Shown: positions 63,004 to 64,000 of the stretch, piece after piece
How positions within the stretch are numbered: the first letter of the stretch is position 1
Layout of the letters: each line of letters starts with the position of its first letter
Assembly: GCA_016718875.1 (NCBI GenBank)
Contig: JADKBL010000012.1
Span: 1 to 64,000, forward strand
Direction: 5' to 3'
Length of the DNA stretch: 64,000 nt
DNA from: Bacteroidota bacterium
Lineage (GTDB): Bacteria; Bacteroidota; Bacteroidia; Bacteroidales; VadinHA17
Program-made: the position numbers and the translations under genes
The notes under the pieces: generated by a model
The model's input: only the letters and a program-made list of their open reading frames with translations
What the model was told of the DNA's origin: nothing
Database searches by the model: none

Positions 63004-64000
63004 TTAAAACAATTCATAAAACCAGATCTGCCTTGAAGGATCGATGTATTTAGTCTGAAAATCATCCCAAACCTCGGGACCCATTTGTGAAAGGATGCCA
63101 TCGCTCAGCTCACCCCCGTCCTGGAGAATAACATGGCTGTATTCCTTATTTCCTGAGGTCAGAACTGCAGCCATAAAATCCTTAAGCCTTGTAAACTCCT
63201 GGGTTAGAAACTGCCTGTATTTGTCAGCATAGAAAAGAAGCTGGTTTTCACGGTGCCAGTTTGATGGTTCTATCCTGTAAACCCATCCTTCTTTGTATGG
63301 TGAAGCGTTTATAATTCCTGAATTCGTTTCGAGTACAGAATTGTGTTCCCTTATTATTCCGGATACAGGTGCATAAAGGTCGAGGTGTTTTCCGTTCTGA
63401 ACGAGTGAAAGAATCTGTTCTCCCTTCTGTACCCTGGTGCCGTCTTTCTTCAAATTGATTCGTGTAATGGCACCTGTGATATGCTGAAGAAAATCATCAA
63501 CTCCTACCTTTACCATTCCATCCTGTTCCATGAATGCCCAGGTATGTGTTTTATCAAAATAAAGTCCGCTTGGGACAATAACTGTAGATTCTCCGAATAC
63601 CTTGTCGGAATGAGATATAGGTACTGCAACAGCTGCTCTTGATTTTCTCGCATATCTTACTGCCTGATCAATCAATACAACCAAAGCAACCGAACCAACA
63701 AAGAGCAGAAGAAGAACAACAAAAGGGGATCTAGTTTCAGCAGAAGCAGATGTGTATACTTTTGCTTCATAAAGTTTATCAACAGATTTTTGCCTTTCGG
63801 TAAGAAGAAGATCGTTGTATCCGTTATCATAAAGGAATTTCTGTCCGTCAGACAAAACCCATTTCATAAAAGCAAGTGATGCTTCTCCCTCAGGATGATC
63901 AGTTCCTGCAGCATAAATATTTGTTGTGAGTGTTTTAGGATACTTTCCAATCCAGATACCTCTGACGAGGTGATTAAAATCACCATAAACATTCTCATTC
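63004..64000 (-). CDS. Substrate-binding-domain / GcvH-like fusion protein, 5' end outside window
   Basis: Open to the window edge. The N-terminal part seen (about 44 residues before an internal Met at 63867) reads GIWIGKYPKTLTTNIYAAG and SLAFMKWVLSDGQKFLYDNGY. This is the end of a PstS-like periplasmic binding domain (KxFIxFxLSxEGQ...). A membrane helix follows (FVVLLLLFVGSVALVVLI), then a GcvH-like domain: KTHTWAFMEQDGMVKVGVDDF, LSLVQNGKHLDLYAPVSG, KEGWVYRIEPSNWH. The Lys is at -5 from Tyr, where GcvH has it at -6. The C-terminus matches the 60 kb paralog (LQDGGEL, EVWDDFQ). Ferredoxin gene follows. Confidence 0.75.
   Translation of the reverse strand, partial: NENVYGDFNHLVRGIWIGKYPKTLTTNIYAAGTDHPEGEASLAFMKWVLSDGQKFLYDNGYNDLLLTERQKSVDKLYEAKVYTSASAETRSPFVVLLLLFVGSVALVVLIDQAVRYARKSRAAVAVPISHSDKVFGESTVIVPSGLYFDKTHTWAFMEQDGMVKVGVDDFLQHITGAITRINLKKDGTRVQKGEQILSLVQNGKHLDLYAPVSGIIREHNSVLETNSGIINASPYKEGWVYRIEPSNWHRENQLLFYADKYRQFLTQEFTRLKDFMAAVLTSGNKEYSHVILQDGGELSDGILSQMGPEVWDDFQTKYIDPSRQIWFYELF

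Noticed and set aside
60145..64000. Glycine cleavage system
   Set aside because: Only GcvH-like proteins are present; they are membrane anchored, lack the usual lipoyl-Lys position and no gcvT, gcvP or lipoate gene is near.
1..64000. CRISPR arrays, prophage, IS elements or rRNA genes
   Set aside because: No regularly spaced repeats, transposase, integrase or rRNA sequence was seen on reading both strands.

Overview
ORGANISM. The window looks like a chromosomal contig of an uncultured Bacteroidota (Bacteroidales/Marinilabiliales-like) bacterium. Several genes carry the Bacteroidota promoter pattern (TTTG about 18-20 nt upstream of TAnnTTTG), best seen before the tRNA-Leu, rplU, greA and the Rieske-like gene. 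Leaders show no strong Shine-Dalgarno sequences. There are many Cys-lipoproteins, a SusB-type GH97, an ABC-F-free LPS export ATPase with TatC, an L21 with a Lys/Ala/Pro tail, and a fused glycogen synthase-phosphorylase. The sequence is moderately AT-rich. I saw no prophage, IS element or CRISPR array. LAYOUT. 1-5.7 kb: end of a MacB-type permease, rsmA, a 1037-residue ABC-2 exporter and a lipoprotein. 6-15 kb: arginine/pyrimidine block (patB-carA; argG-argH; argR divergent from carB) with a likely ArgR operator between argR and carB. 15-20.5 kb: acetyltransferase, membrane glycosyltransferase, recQ (in-frame amber), tatC-lptB, tRNA-Leu(TAG). 20.6-24 kb: tig-clpP-clpX (clpX frameshifted). 24-31.5 kb: lipoprotein, folA-thyA-GH97, bifunctional nuclease, rplU-rpmA, serS. 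31.5-39.4 kb: transporter, S41 protease, ruvC, comF, HIT, greA, Rieske-like lipoprotein, ahcY, ribF. 39.5-50.7 kb: a complete glycogen/alpha-glucan cluster (branching enzyme against a four-gene operon of debranching enzyme, GT4, GH57 and a synthase-phosphorylase fusion). 50.9-54 kb: two DUF4369/TlpA-type lipoproteins and lpxH. 54-56.4 kb: a tandem SiaB-like protein and a Gfo/Idh oxidoreductase. 56.4-64 kb: archaemetzincin, a sigma-54 response regulator, a sensor kinase with c-heme motifs, and an unusual membrane redox module (GcvH-like membrane protein, NrfD/HybB-like quinone subunit, Tat-exported four-cluster ferredoxin, and a substrate-binding-domain/GcvH-like fusion cut by the window end). 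HOW THEY WORK TOGETHER. Most of the window is housekeeping. The strongest candidate for an undescribed system is the 56.9-64.0 kb module. Two membrane-anchored GcvH-like proteins, both lacking the lipoyl-lysine at its usual place, flank a HybA/HybB-like electron-transfer pair and lie next to a two-component system whose periplasmic domain carries CX2CH and CX4CH motifs. No glycine-cleavage gene is nearby. DATA QUALITY. Four conserved genes carry single-base indels (macB-like, clpX three times, lpxH, archaemetzincin) and recQ has a nonsense codon. The indels mostly sit in short homopolymers and are more likely sequence or assembly errors than decay.
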